The notes beneath the pieces were generated by a model. The model did not search any database, had not been told where the DNA came from, and was given only the letters and a program-made list of their open reading frames with translations. 64,000 nt of DNA from Streptomyces sp. NBC_00271 (GTDB lineage: Bacteria > Actinomycetota > Actinomycetes > Streptomycetales > Streptomycetaceae): contig NZ_CP108070.1 in the NCBI RefSeq assembly GCF_036178845.1, positions 3,410,001 to 3,474,000 on the forward strand, read 5' to 3'. The stretch's first letter is position 1. Every line of letters begins with the position of its first letter. A program made the position numbers and the translations under genes. Below are positions 52,249 through 60,987 of this stretch, one piece after another.

Positions 52249-53147
52249 CCCTTCACCGCCCCCGCGCTGAAGCCGGTGATCAGCCACTTCTGGATGAAGG
52301 CGAAGACGATGACGACCGGGACGGCCGCGATGATGCCGCCCGCGGCGAGCGCGCCCAGGTCGACGCTGTCGGAGCTCATCAGCGTGTTGAGGCCGACGGG
52401 GATGGTCTGCTTGCTCTGGTCGCTGAGGAACATCAGGGCGAACAGGAAGTGGTTCCAGGCGTGCACGAAGGCGAAGGAGCCGACGGCGATCAGCCCGGGC
52501 CGCAGCAGGGGCAGGACGACGATCCGGAAGGCGGTGAAGCGGTCGCAGCCGTCGACCCAGGCGGCCTCTTCGAGCGAGTACGGGACGTTCCTGATGAACC
52601 CGCTGATGAGGATCATCGACAGCGGCAGCTGGAAGACCGTCTCGGCGATGATGACGCTGCCCAGCGAGTTGATCATCTGAAGCTTGGCGAAGATCTGGAA
52701 GAGCGGGACCAGGAGCAGCGCGCCCGGCACGAACTGGGAGCAGAGCAGCGCCAGCATGAAGCCGCGCTTGATCCTGAAGTCGAAGCGGGCCAGGGCGTAG
52801 CCGCCGGCGAGGGCGACGAGGGTCGTCATCACCAGGGTGGCGACGGCGATGAGCACGCTGTTCTGGAAGTAGGTCCCGAAGCTGCGGTCGTTCCACACCT
52901 TGTCGAAGTGGTCGAAGGTCATGGGCCACGGCACGAGCGAGGTCGAGCCGGCCGGGCGGAGCGCGAAGAGCAGGATCCAGTAGAAGGGGATCAGGGTGAA
53001 GAGGAGGTAGAGGGAGAGCGGGAGGTAGATGTGCCAGCGCGGGACCTCGTCCCAGGCGCGGCGCTTGTTTCCCGGGCGCTGCCGGGGCTCCTCGGCGGGC
53101 GGGGCGAGCGCCGCGGGGGCGCTGATCGTGGCGTCCTTGGTGATCAC
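52245..53147 (-). CDS. Sugar ABC transporter, permease (MalG type)
   Basis: A 300-residue permease with six membrane helices. The EAA loop near the C-terminal third reads SLEEAAWVDGCDRFTAFRIVVLPLLRPG. The N-terminal 40 residues are hydrophilic. GTG 53147 overlaps the stop of the MalF-type gene (GTGA). It pairs with MalF and the binding protein. No ATPase gene is in the operon, so a shared MsiK-type ATPase is likely. Confidence 0.93.
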   Translation of the reverse strand: MITKDATISAPAALAPPAEEPRQRPGNKRRAWDEVPRWHIYLPLSLYLLFTLIPFYWILLFALRPAGSTSLVPWPMTFDHFDKVWNDRSFGTYFQNSVLIAVATLVMTTLVALAGGYALARFDFRIKRGFMLALLCSQFVPGALLLVPLFQIFAKLQMINSLGSVIIAETVFQLPLSMILISGFIRNVPYSLEEAAWVDGCDRFTAFRIVVLPLLRPGLIAVGSFAFVHAWNHFLFALMFLSDQSKQTIPVGLNTLMSSDSVDLGALAAGGIIAAVPVVIVFAFIQKWLITGFSAGAVKG

Positions 53148-54079
53148 TTGTCCCCGCCTCCGAACTTGCTCAGTCGCAGATAGACGACCGAACAGAACAG
53201 CAGAATCACGAACGCGACCGTGGTGAGGGCGGACGCGTAGCCGAAGTTGTGGGCGTCGACGCTGGTGTTGGCGATGTAGAGCGGGAGGGTCGTCGTCTCG
53301 CCCGCGGGACCACCGCCCGTCAGCGTGTAGAGCAGGTCGACGTTGTTGAACTCCCACACCGCGCGCAGCAGCGTGGACAGGATGATGGCGTCCTTCAGGT
53401 GCGGCAGCGTGATGTGCAGGAACTGCTTGAAGCGGCTGGCGCCGTCGACCTCGGCGGCCTCGTACAGGTCCTTGGAGACGGACTGGAGGTCGGCGAGGAT
53501 CAGGATCGCGAAGAAGGGGACACCGCGCCACAGGTCGGCGACCACGGCCGCCGGGAAGACGGTGGAGGTGTCCGACAGCCAGCTGGTGCCGTACTGGCCG
53601 ATGCCCGCGTCGGCCAGGTAACGGGTGATGCCGGTCTGGGAGTTGTAGAGCAGCACCCAGATCGCGGAGGTCAGCACGCCGGAGACGGCCCAGGGCGAGA
53701 AGACCAGCGCGCGGCCGACGGCCCGTCCCACGAAGGTCTGGTTGACGATCAGCGCGAGCGCGAGCCCGAAGAGCAGTTGCAGGCCGACCTCGACGAAGAC
53801 CCACTTGGCGCTGAAGGTGAGTGTGTCCCAGAACTGGGGGTCGCTGGTGAACGCGTGGGTGAAGTTGTCGAAGCCCGCGAAGCCGTTGCGCCACGGTTTG
53901 GTGGGGTTGTAGTTCTGCAGGCTGTAGTAGAAGACGCTGATGACCGGGTAGGCGATGAAGCCCAGCATCAGCAGGCCCGCCGGGGCGATCAGCAGATACG
54001 GGAGCTTGCGGGGCGTCGCCGAGCCACGGCGCCGCCGGGGTGGCGCGGGCTGTTTCGCCACGACTGCGGCTTGGGCCAT
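53144..54079 (-). CDS. Sugar ABC transporter, permease (MalF type)
   Basis: A 311-residue permease with six membrane helices and a basic N-terminal tail (PPRRRRG). The EAA loop is VSKDLYEAAEVDGASRFKQFLHITLPHLKDA. First gene of the leftward transporter and pectinase unit. The 182-base upstream space carries AAGCGCTT operators. Confidence 0.93.
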   Translation of the reverse strand: MAQAAVVAKQPAPPRRRRGSATPRKLPYLLIAPAGLLMLGFIAYPVISVFYYSLQNYNPTKPWRNGFAGFDNFTHAFTSDPQFWDTLTFSAKWVFVEVGLQLLFGLALALIVNQTFVGRAVGRALVFSPWAVSGVLTSAIWVLLYNSQTGITRYLADAGIGQYGTSWLSDTSTVFPAAVVADLWRGVPFFAILILADLQSVSKDLYEAAEVDGASRFKQFLHITLPHLKDAIILSTLLRAVWEFNNVDLLYTLTGGGPAGETTTLPLYIANTSVDAHNFGYASALTTVAFVILLFCSVVYLRLSKFGGGDK

Positions 54080-54107
54080 GACTGTTCTCCGTTCTGGCGG
54101 GTGCCGT

Positions 54108-54164
54108 GGAACGCTTGCCGTACGGACAGGAAGCGCTTGCTACGTACACATGGGTGAAGCGCTT
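54108..54164. promoter_or_regulatory. Candidate LacI-type operators for the pectin transporter
   Basis: The palindrome AAGCGCTT occurs at 54131-54138 and 54157-54164, each extended to GAAGCGCTTGC, with 26 bases between starts. A half-site GGAACGCTTGCC is at 54108-54119. AGCGCT-centred palindromes are classic LacI-family boxes in Streptomyces. They lie 30-85 bases upstream of the malF-type start. No lacI-family gene is in the window. Confidence 0.65.
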
Positions 54165-54261
54165 GCCGTCCACCGTTCGAGATGTCGGTCGGGTGGTCGC
54201 TCAGATGCTGTTCGGATGTTGGTCGTTGGCGCTCGGGGGAGAGCGGCCCTCGCGGGCACGC

Positions 54262-56013
54262 TCAGCCCGCGTACGGGTCCGGCACCTTCCCCGGCCGGGC
54301 CAGGAACGCGAAGTCGCAGCCGGTGTCCGCCTGGGTGATCTGCTCGTTGTAGAGCGCCCCGTACCCGCGCTCGTACCGTTCGGGCGGCGACGTCCACTCC
54401 GCCCTGCGCCGCTCCAACTCCTCGTCGTCCACGTTGAGCTGGAGCGACCGCGCTTCGACGTCGAGGGTGATCGTGTCCCCGGTGCGCACCAGGGCGAGGG
54501 GGCCGCCGATGTGCGACTCGGGCGCCACGTGCAGCACACAGGCGCCGTAACTCGTGCCGCTCATCCGGGCGTCGGAGATCCGCAGCATGTCCCGTACACC
54601 CTGCTTCAGCAGATGGTCGGGGATGGGCAGCATCCCGTACTCCGGCATGCCGGGACCGCCCTTGGGCCCGGAGCCCCGCAGCACCAGCACGCTGTCGGCC
54701 GTGATGCCGAGCGACGGGTCGTTGATGGTGCGCTGCATGGTCCTGTAGTCGTCGAAGACGACCGCGGGACCGGTGTGCTTGAGCAGCTGCGGCTCGGCGG
54801 CGATGTGCTTGATGACGGCGCCGTCGGGGCAGAGGTTGCCGCGCAGTACGGCGACTCCGCCCTCGGCCGCGACCGGGTTGTGCCGGGTGCGGATGACGTC
54901 GTCGTCGTGCACCTGGGCGCCGGCCAGCTGCTCGCGCAGGCTGTCGTACGACACCGTCGGCCGGTCCAGGTGCAGCAGATCGGTGATGCGCGACAGGAAC
55001 CCGGGCAGACCGCCGGCGAAGTGGAAGTCCTCCATGAGGTACTTCTGGCCGCCGGGCCGGACGTTCGCGAGCACCGGCACGGTCCGCGCGATCCGGTCGA
55101 AGTCGTCGAGCGTGAGGGTGACGCCCGCCCGGCCCGCCATGGCGATCAGATGGATCACGGCGTTGGTGGAGCCGCCGAGCCCGAGGACGGTCGTCACCGC
55201 GTCCTCGAACGCGTCCGCGGTGAGGATGTCGGACAACTTCCGGTCCTGGCGGACGAGTTCGACGACCCTCAGGCCCGCCGCGGCCGCCATCCGGTCGTGC
55301 CCGGAGTCGACGGCGGGGATGCTGGACGCGCCGGGCACGGTCACCCCGAGCGCCTCGGCGGCGGCCGTCAGCGTGGACGCCGTACCCATGGTCATGCAGT
55401 GCCCCGGGGACCGCGCGAGCCCGCTCTCCAGCTCGGTCATCTCGCAGTCGCCGATGAGTCCGGCACGCTTGTCGTCCCAGTACTTCCACATGTCGGTGCC
55501 GGAACCGAGGACCTCGCCCCGCCAGTGACCGGGCAGCATGGGCCCGGCGGGCACGAAGACGGCCGGCAGGTCGACGGACGCGGCGCCCATGAGCAGGGCG
55601 GGCGTGGACTTGTCGCAACCGCCCATCAGCACCGCGCCGTCGACGGGATACGAGCGCAGCAGTTCCTCGGTCTCCATCGCCAGCAGGTTGCGGTAGAGCA
55701 TCGGGGTCGGCTTCTGGAAGGTCTCACTGAGGGTGGAGACCGGGAACTCGAGCGGGAAGCCCCCGGCCTGCCACACCCCCCTCTTCACGGCCTGCGCGCG
55801 GTCGCGCAGATGGACGTGACAGGGGTTGATGTCGGACCAGGTGTTCAGGATCGCGATGACCGGCTTGCCGAGGTGCTCCTCGGGAAGGTAGCCGAGCTGG
55901 CGGGTGCGGGCCCGGTGGCTGAAGGAGCGCAGACCCGACGAGACGCCGCTTCCGTACCACTGATGGCTCCGGAGCTCCTCGGGGCGCCTCGGCTCTTTTC
56001 TTCCCTGGCTCAT
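54262..56013 (-). CDS. IlvD/Edd-family sugar-acid dehydratase
   Basis: A 583-residue Fe-S dehydratase. NTWSDINPCHVHLRDRAQAVKRGVW and MGGCDKSTPALLMG carry cluster-binding cysteines, SGLARSPGHCMTMGTASTL follows, and GLGGSTNAVIHLIAMA is the conserved core. It is closer to L-arabinonate/D-xylonate/galactonate dehydratases than to biosynthetic IlvD. The product would be a 2-keto-3-deoxy acid. ATG 56013 overlaps the stop of the DapA-type gene; the pair and the GntR regulator form one operon. L-arabinonate is the favoured substrate because GH43 enzymes release arabinose. Confidence 0.85.
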   Translation of the reverse strand: MSQGRKEPRRPEELRSHQWYGSGVSSGLRSFSHRARTRQLGYLPEEHLGKPVIAILNTWSDINPCHVHLRDRAQAVKRGVWQAGGFPLEFPVSTLSETFQKPTPMLYRNLLAMETEELLRSYPVDGAVLMGGCDKSTPALLMGAASVDLPAVFVPAGPMLPGHWRGEVLGSGTDMWKYWDDKRAGLIGDCEMTELESGLARSPGHCMTMGTASTLTAAAEALGVTVPGASSIPAVDSGHDRMAAAAGLRVVELVRQDRKLSDILTADAFEDAVTTVLGLGGSTNAVIHLIAMAGRAGVTLTLDDFDRIARTVPVLANVRPGGQKYLMEDFHFAGGLPGFLSRITDLLHLDRPTVSYDSLREQLAGAQVHDDDVIRTRHNPVAAEGGVAVLRGNLCPDGAVIKHIAAEPQLLKHTGPAVVFDDYRTMQRTINDPSLGITADSVLVLRGSGPKGGPGMPEYGMLPIPDHLLKQGVRDMLRISDARMSGTSYGACVLHVAPESHIGGPLALVRTGDTITLDVEARSLQLNVDDEELERRRAEWTSPPERYERGYGALYNEQITQADTGCDFAFLARPGKVPDPYAG

Positions 56014-56918
56014 ATGGACCACCCCGCGGCGATGGCGGCGACTTCCGCGCGCTCGGACTCGGGCAGTTCCCTGCTCGGCGGGCGGACCTCGCGGCGGCAC
56101 AGGCCGAGCGAGGCGAGGGCCTCCTTGACCACGGTGACGTTGTTGGCGGAGGTGTTCGCCGCGCGCAGCTCCTCGAAGCGGCGGATCTGCTCCCAGACCT
56201 TCATGGCGGCCGGATAGTCACCGGCTCGAAGGGCTTCGATCATGTTCAGGGAGACGGCCGGGGCGACGTTCACGAGGCCCGAGGTGAAGCCCGTGGCACC
56301 GGCCGAGAAGTAGGACGGGGCGTACGGTTCGGCGAGACCCGCGACCCACACGAACCGGTCGAGCCCCGCGTCCCGGGCGAAGGCGGCGAAGCGGGCCGCG
56401 TCCGGGACGGCGTACTTCACGCCGATCACGTTCGGGCAGACGTCGGCGAGGTCGGCGAGCCGGGCGCCGGGCAGCACCGGGTTGCGGATGTAGGGCACGA
56501 CGCCCAGCTCCGGCACGGCCTCGGCGATGGCCCGGTGGTAGTCGACCCAGCCGCCCTCCGCGACGTAGGGGTGCACGGGCTGATGGACCATCACCATCTG
56601 TGCCCCGAGCTCCCGGGCGTGCCGGGCGGAGGCGACGGCGGTCGGCACGTCGTGTCCGACGCCGACCAGGACGGCGGCGCGGTCGCCGGCCTCGTCGATC
56701 GTCAGCTCGGTGACGAGGTTCCGCTCTTCGGGGGTCAGGGCGTAGAACTCGCCGGTGTTGCCGTTCGGTGTGAGGGTGCGGATGCCGCCGTCGAGCAGCC
56801 GACGCAGCAGGGCCCGGTGGGTGTCGCCGTCGATCGTCCCGTCCTCCGTGAAGGGGGTCACGGGGATCGCCACGACCTCGGCGAGCGCTGCCCGCTGGGT
56901 CTCGTACGTCGCGGTCAT
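56010..56918 (-). CDS. Dihydrodipicolinate synthase-family lyase/dehydratase
   Basis: A 302-residue class I aldolase-fold enzyme. NGNTGEFYALTPEERN and VLVGVGHDVPTAV are family blocks; NVIGVKYAVPD has the Schiff-base lysine; PYIRNPVLPG contains the usual tyrosine region. Next to an IlvD/Edd dehydratase, such enzymes convert 2-keto-3-deoxy acids, either by a second dehydration to alpha-ketoglutarate semialdehyde or by aldol cleavage. Flanked by ATGA overlaps on both sides. Confidence 0.85.
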   Translation of the reverse strand: MTATYETQRAALAEVVAIPVTPFTEDGTIDGDTHRALLRRLLDGGIRTLTPNGNTGEFYALTPEERNLVTELTIDEAGDRAAVLVGVGHDVPTAVASARHARELGAQMVMVHQPVHPYVAEGGWVDYHRAIAEAVPELGVVPYIRNPVLPGARLADLADVCPNVIGVKYAVPDAARFAAFARDAGLDRFVWVAGLAEPYAPSYFSAGATGFTSGLVNVAPAVSLNMIEALRAGDYPAAMKVWEQIRRFEELRAANTSANNVTVVKEALASLGLCRREVRPPSRELPESERAEVAAIAAGWSI

Positions 56919-57571
56919 TCCTGTCCAACCTCTTCCTGGGTCTCGGGGAAGGCCCGTCGCACGAACGACTCGATGTGGGCGTGCAGCGCGCGGGCCGCGC
57001 CGTCGGCGTCACCGTCCAGGGCGAGGCGCAGGATCTCCCGGTGCTCGCCGGCCTCGCGCTCCCAGGACGGGTCGGCGGCCCAGGCGACCGCCGACACGAG
57101 AGCGGCCTGGTCACGCACTTCGTCGAGCATCCGGCCGAGCAGCGGGTTGCCGCAGGAGACGTACAGGGCGCGGTGGAACTCCCGGTTGGAGAGCGAGCGT
57201 TCGGCGGTGTCGGAGGCCTCGTCGGCGCGGGTCAGCGCGTCGCGCGCGGCGTCGAGCGACGCCTGGCGCCGTACGGTCCGCCGCAGCGCCTCCGGCTCCA
57301 GCAGCAGCCGCACGTCGTACACCTCGCGCGCCATGTCCGCGTCCACCATGCGTACCGTGACGCCCTTGTACTGGTTCATCACGACGAGTCCGGTACCGGC
57401 CAGGGTCTTGAGCGCCTCGCGCACGGGGGTCTTCGACACCCCGAACTGCGCGGCGAGCTCGGTCTCGACCAGGGCCTGTCCCGGGGTCAACTGCCCGGTG
57501 AGGATGCGGTGTTTGATCCCCTCCAGCACGAATTGCGTGCGGGACGGGATCGGAATGGGCACAGAGGTCAT
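56915..57571 (-). CDS. GntR-family regulator, FadR subfamily
   Basis: A 218-residue regulator. The winged helix (about 10-70) has LEGIKHRILTGQLTPGQALVETELAAQFGVSKTPVREALKTLAG; the FCD effector domain has VYDVRLLLEPEALR and NREFHRALYVSCGNPLL with metal/effector-site histidines (also GEHREILRLALDGD). ATG 57571 (MTSVPIPIPS) was preferred to 57616. It is first in its operon with the DapA-type and IlvD-type genes, so a sugar acid is a likely effector. Confidence 0.88.
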   Translation of the reverse strand: MTSVPIPIPSRTQFVLEGIKHRILTGQLTPGQALVETELAAQFGVSKTPVREALKTLAGTGLVVMNQYKGVTVRMVDADMAREVYDVRLLLEPEALRRTVRRQASLDAARDALTRADEASDTAERSLSNREFHRALYVSCGNPLLGRMLDEVRDQAALVSAVAWAADPSWEREAGEHREILRLALDGDADGAARALHAHIESFVRRAFPETQEEVGQE

Positions 57572-57612
57572 GCGCGCCTCTCGGATCTGTATCTGATCTC
57601 GTGTATCGCGTC

Positions 57613-57635
57613 TCATATATGACGTACGAAGTACG
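57613..57635. promoter_or_regulatory. Candidate GntR operator
   Basis: Two adjoining palindromes upstream of the gntR start: TCATATATGA (57613-57622) and CGTACGAAGTACG (57623-57635). Their AT-rich symmetry and position 42-64 bases from the start fit autoregulation. Confidence 0.45.
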
Positions 57636-57860
57636 ACGCGTTGAAGGTAGGAGCGCAGCCGTGTTTCGTCAACGCTTCAGACAAAAGAACTTGGAGTGAC
57701 CAAGGAGTTCCGGGCCGCCGGACGGTCCCTGCGCGATGTTCGCCTTCGCGATGCTGTGCCCCGTGCACACTCGGCGCGCGGGCCGAACGCCTCGATGTCG
57801 CACTCGATCAGATCACACACGGCCCTTCCGGAGTCCGTATGCTTCCGCAACTCGGCCGGG
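57636..57860. other. Intergenic region without recognised gene
   Basis: About 225 bases between the gntR promoter and the end of the TIGR03086 gene. No ORF with homology and no strong repeat or hairpin was recognised. Confidence 0.4.
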
Positions 57861-58460
57861 CTACGGCTTCCAGCCGGGGTCGCGGCCGCTGAGGCCGATC
57901 ACGCGGTCGAGGAGGGGCGCATCGTCGGGCACCGGCACCACGGGGCCGAACACGCCCTCGCCAGGACCGGAGTTCGCGGCCGCGGCGACGAGGAAGCCGT
58001 ACGCCGCCCGCAGCGCGACCTCGTCGGGCTCGTACTCCTGGCCGGTGGCCCGGGCCAGGTCCCAGCCGTGCACCACCAGTTCGTCGGCGGCCACGGCCCC
58101 GGCGACCGCACCCGGCAGCGTCACCCCGCCCGCACGGGTCTCGCCGGTCCACGCGGCCGGGTCGCGCCAGGCCTCGGCGAGCTCGTCGAGCACCTTCGGC
58201 AGGGTCTCGCGCCAGTCGGGCCCGATGTCCGGCACCACGGAACCGGGGTTGGTGTCGGTCGTGACGCCCAGGTTCTTGCGCCCGGCGTCACGGAAGGCGA
58301 CGGCCAGCCCGCCCAGATGCCCGAGCATGTGGTGCACCGCGAGCCCGGGACAGGGCGTGTCGCGGTCGAGCTGCTCCTGCGTCATCTCCGCCGCAAGGCG
58401 CGCCACGACCAGGGCCTGCGGCCCGAGGTCGAAGGTGTCGAAAGTCCGGTCGTGCGTCAT
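57861..58460 (-). CDS. TIGR03086-family (mycothiol/maleylpyruvate isomerase-like) protein
   Basis: A 199-residue DinB/MDMPI-like protein. QEQLDRDTPCPGLAVHHMLGHLGGLAVAF and ELVVHGWDLARATGQEYEPDEV hold the histidines that bind metal in this family. Function is not established; some relatives are mycothiol-dependent enzymes. ATG 58460 (MTHDRTFDTFDLG) fits the family start. It stands apart from the sugar operons, on the same strand as gntR. Confidence 0.78.
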   Translation of the reverse strand: MTHDRTFDTFDLGPQALVVARLAAEMTQEQLDRDTPCPGLAVHHMLGHLGGLAVAFRDAGRKNLGVTTDTNPGSVVPDIGPDWRETLPKVLDELAEAWRDPAAWTGETRAGGVTLPGAVAGAVAADELVVHGWDLARATGQEYEPDEVALRAAYGFLVAAAANSGPGEGVFGPVVPVPDDAPLLDRVIGLSGRDPGWKP

Positions 58461-58561
58461 CCACTGCTCCCCAGCTCTTGAGCTCTTGTGTAGCGCCACT
58501 GCGGAGGTAGACCGAAACCGCGCCCGGAAGTCATCGCTCCCCGGCCGAAGAGATAGGTCAG

Positions 58562-59797
58562 GTGCCCGATCCTCGACCGCCCTCCTCAGCACCACGATCA
58601 CCTGCCATGACATGGACGGTGACGCGTGTTCTGGGCGACCGCGACGCGGGGTTGTACCTGGCCGGAGTGGTGGTCTCGGGCTTCGGCTCGTCGGCGATGT
58701 GGCTGGTGTCGGGCATCTGGGTCAAGGACCTGACGGGCTCGAACGGTCTGGCGGCCCTGTGCGTGTTCGCTCTCTGGGCCCCCACACTCGTCGGCCCCGT
58801 CCTCGGCGTGCTCGCGGACCGCGTCCGCCGCCGGCCGCTCCTGATCGCCATGAACCTGGCCCTGGCCGCGCTCCTGCCGACGCTGTTCGCCGTGACCACC
58901 CGGGACCGCCTGTGGATCCTCTTCACGGTGCTTTTGATCTACGGGGCGGCGGGCGTCGTCCATGACGCGGCGGAGTCGGCGCTCGTGGCCACGGCCGTCG
59001 ACAGGCACCTCCTCGGCGACTTCAACGGCCTGCGCATGACGGCGGGCGAGGGCATGAAGCTGCTGGCTCCGACGGCCGGGGCGGGCCTGTACGCGGGGTA
59101 CGGCGGTGCGAGGGTGGCCGTCCTGGACGCCGTGACGTTCGCCCTCGCGGCCGGGCTGTACGCGCTGCTGCGGGTCCGCGAGGCCCCGCCGGTCCCGGAC
59201 CCCGCGGCCTGGCGGACCCGGACCGCCGCGGGCATCCGCCACCTCCGGCATCACCCGGAACTCCGGCCGCTGATCCTGGCCGCGGCCACGACCATGCTCT
59301 TCGCGGGCCTCAACGGCGCCACGGTCTACGCCGTCGCCGAGGGTCTTGGCCACTCCCCCGCGTACGTCGGCCTCCTCTACGTCGCCCAGGGCGTCGGCTC
59401 GGTACTGATCGGCCTGGTCTCGGGTCCCCTGCTGCGCCGACTGGGCGAGCGCCGCTTCGCCGCGTACGGCATCGCCCTCACGGCGGTCGCGGTCGCGCTG
59501 CGCGCGGTCCCGTCCGACGCGGTGGCCCTGGTCTGCGGCGCGGCGATCGGCTTCGGCCTCCCCTGCGTCCTGATCGCCGCGTACACCGCCGTCCAGCGCG
59601 AGACTCCGGCCCCGCTCCTCGGGCGCACCTCCGCCACCGCGAACACCCTGATGTACGCCCCGAACGCGCTCGGGCTGGCCGTCGGCGCGGGCCTGATCGA
59701 ACTGGTCGACTACCGGCCCCTGCTCCTCGCCCTCGGGCTGACCCGCCTTCTGACCCTGCCCCCACTCCTCCAACGCCGGACGACCCGAGGCTCGTAG
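58562..59797 (+). CDS. MFS transporter
   Basis: A 411-residue 12-helix transporter. GVLADRVRRRPLLIAMNLALAALLP is the loop 2-3 signature. The family resembles enterobactin-exporter/MFS_3-type efflux pumps. The substrate is unknown. GTG 58562 is used; ATG 58607 is an alternative with an equally weak ribosome site. It converges on the unknown gene at 59815. Confidence 0.82.
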   Translation: MPDPRPPSSAPRSPAMTWTVTRVLGDRDAGLYLAGVVVSGFGSSAMWLVSGIWVKDLTGSNGLAALCVFALWAPTLVGPVLGVLADRVRRRPLLIAMNLALAALLPTLFAVTTRDRLWILFTVLLIYGAAGVVHDAAESALVATAVDRHLLGDFNGLRMTAGEGMKLLAPTAGAGLYAGYGGARVAVLDAVTFALAAGLYALLRVREAPPVPDPAAWRTRTAAGIRHLRHHPELRPLILAAATTMLFAGLNGATVYAVAEGLGHSPAYVGLLYVAQGVGSVLIGLVSGPLLRRLGERRFAAYGIALTAVAVALRAVPSDAVALVCGAAIGFGLPCVLIAAYTAVQRETPAPLLGRTSATANTLMYAPNALGLAVGAGLIELVDYRPLLLALGLTRLLTLPPLLQRRTTRGS

Positions 59798-59814
59798 GGC
59801 CCCGGGATCTAAAA

Positions 59815-60987
59815 TCAGGCCGGCCCCGTCAACACCGCCCGCACGGCATCCAGATCCCCGTCCGAAGCCAACCCCGCGTGATACAGCCGCAGTTCGCTCG
59901 CGCCCGCCGCAGACGCCCGGGCCGCGTCGTCCGCCAAGGTGTCCGGGCTGCCTCCCATCCCCGACACGACCGTGAAGTTGGCGGCCAGTACGGCCGCGTC
60001 CCGCCCCTGTTCCGCGAACGGCGTCAGCGGGCCCACCCCACCCGTGCACGGCACCACCACCCCGTCCGCCACGGACAGGATGTGCCCGGGATCGACCCCG
60101 GCGTTCGCCCCGCAGTGGTACGACACGGGATCGGCGTGCAGCAACACCTGGAAGCCGGCCGGCGCGGCCGCCCGCACCGCCGCGACCACCGTCTCCTGGA
60201 GCGAACGGGCCACGCCCTCACGCCACACGCGCGTGGCGGCCGCCGCCTCACCCCCGAGCAGCTTCTCGACCAACGGCCAGCCGCCTTCCGACGGCACGTC
60301 CCCCCGCCACACCGGCTCCAGCGCCTCCCGAACGGCCGACGCCAGGTCGTCCGCGTCGAGCCCGTGTCCCCCGTACCCCGCCCGGCAGGCCGCGCAGAAG
60401 CAGAGCGACATCAGGTACTGGCCGGCGTCCCCGAGTCCCACCCCGCCGATCTTGTCGTGCGCGTGCAGATGCGTGAGGCCGTACCAGCCGAGCGACTCCA
60501 GCTCCGTACCCAGCGCCCCGGGCCGCACCGCCGCCTCCACCGCGAGGTCGACGAGGTACGCCCGTGTGTCGGCCTGCGCGATGCACGGGGCCCACGCATA
60601 GCGGTCCCCGTAGGCGTTGACGACGGAGGTGGACGGATGCTCGGCACCCATCCGGGAGTTGTGCGCGAGGACCACCCAGGTGTGGACGTCAAGCCCGGCC
60701 TCCGCGAGCGCGCCGGCCGCCTCCCCGTAGGCGTCCCCGGGCGCCCACTCCCCGGCGGCGTACGGCCGCAGCGCGCGGCCCTCCCACCGTGCGTCGTCGA
60801 CGGGGTACAGGACGGCGGCGTGCGCGGCCGTCACGATCCGGTGCCGGGGGTGGCGCGGGGTCAGCGCGCGCGTGGAGTGGTACGCGGAGGCGAGCGTCGC
60901 CTGCCGCACCCCGAGCCCGGCGATGCGCCCGGCCGCCCCCGGATCCCCGACGACGTCCCACGGATAGACGAAAGCGGACGCCTTCAC
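59815..60987 (-). CDS. Unknown protein coupled to the uronate dehydratase gene
   Basis: A 390-residue cytoplasmic protein with no recognised family. It starts MKASAFVYPWDVVGDPGAAG, has HRIVTAAHAAVLYPVDDARW, GLTHLHAHDKIGGVGLG and MSLCFCAACRAGYGG, and ends ELRLYHAGLASDGDLDAV. The alternating strand/helix pattern and CFCAAC segment resemble TIM-barrel glycoside-hydrolase-like proteins, but no catalytic residues can be named. ATG 60987 overlaps the dehydratase stop (ATGA), so the two are made together. A role with uronic sugars is inferred. Confidence 0.65.
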   Translation of the reverse strand: MKASAFVYPWDVVGDPGAAGRIAGLGVRQATLASAYHSTRALTPRHPRHRIVTAAHAAVLYPVDDARWEGRALRPYAAGEWAPGDAYGEAAGALAEAGLDVHTWVVLAHNSRMGAEHPSTSVVNAYGDRYAWAPCIAQADTRAYLVDLAVEAAVRPGALGTELESLGWYGLTHLHAHDKIGGVGLGDAGQYLMSLCFCAACRAGYGGHGLDADDLASAVREALEPVWRGDVPSEGGWPLVEKLLGGEAAAATRVWREGVARSLQETVVAAVRAAAPAGFQVLLHADPVSYHCGANAGVDPGHILSVADGVVVPCTGGVGPLTPFAEQGRDAAVLAANFTVVSGMGGSPDTLADDAARASAAGASELRLYHAGLASDGDLDAVRAVLTGPA

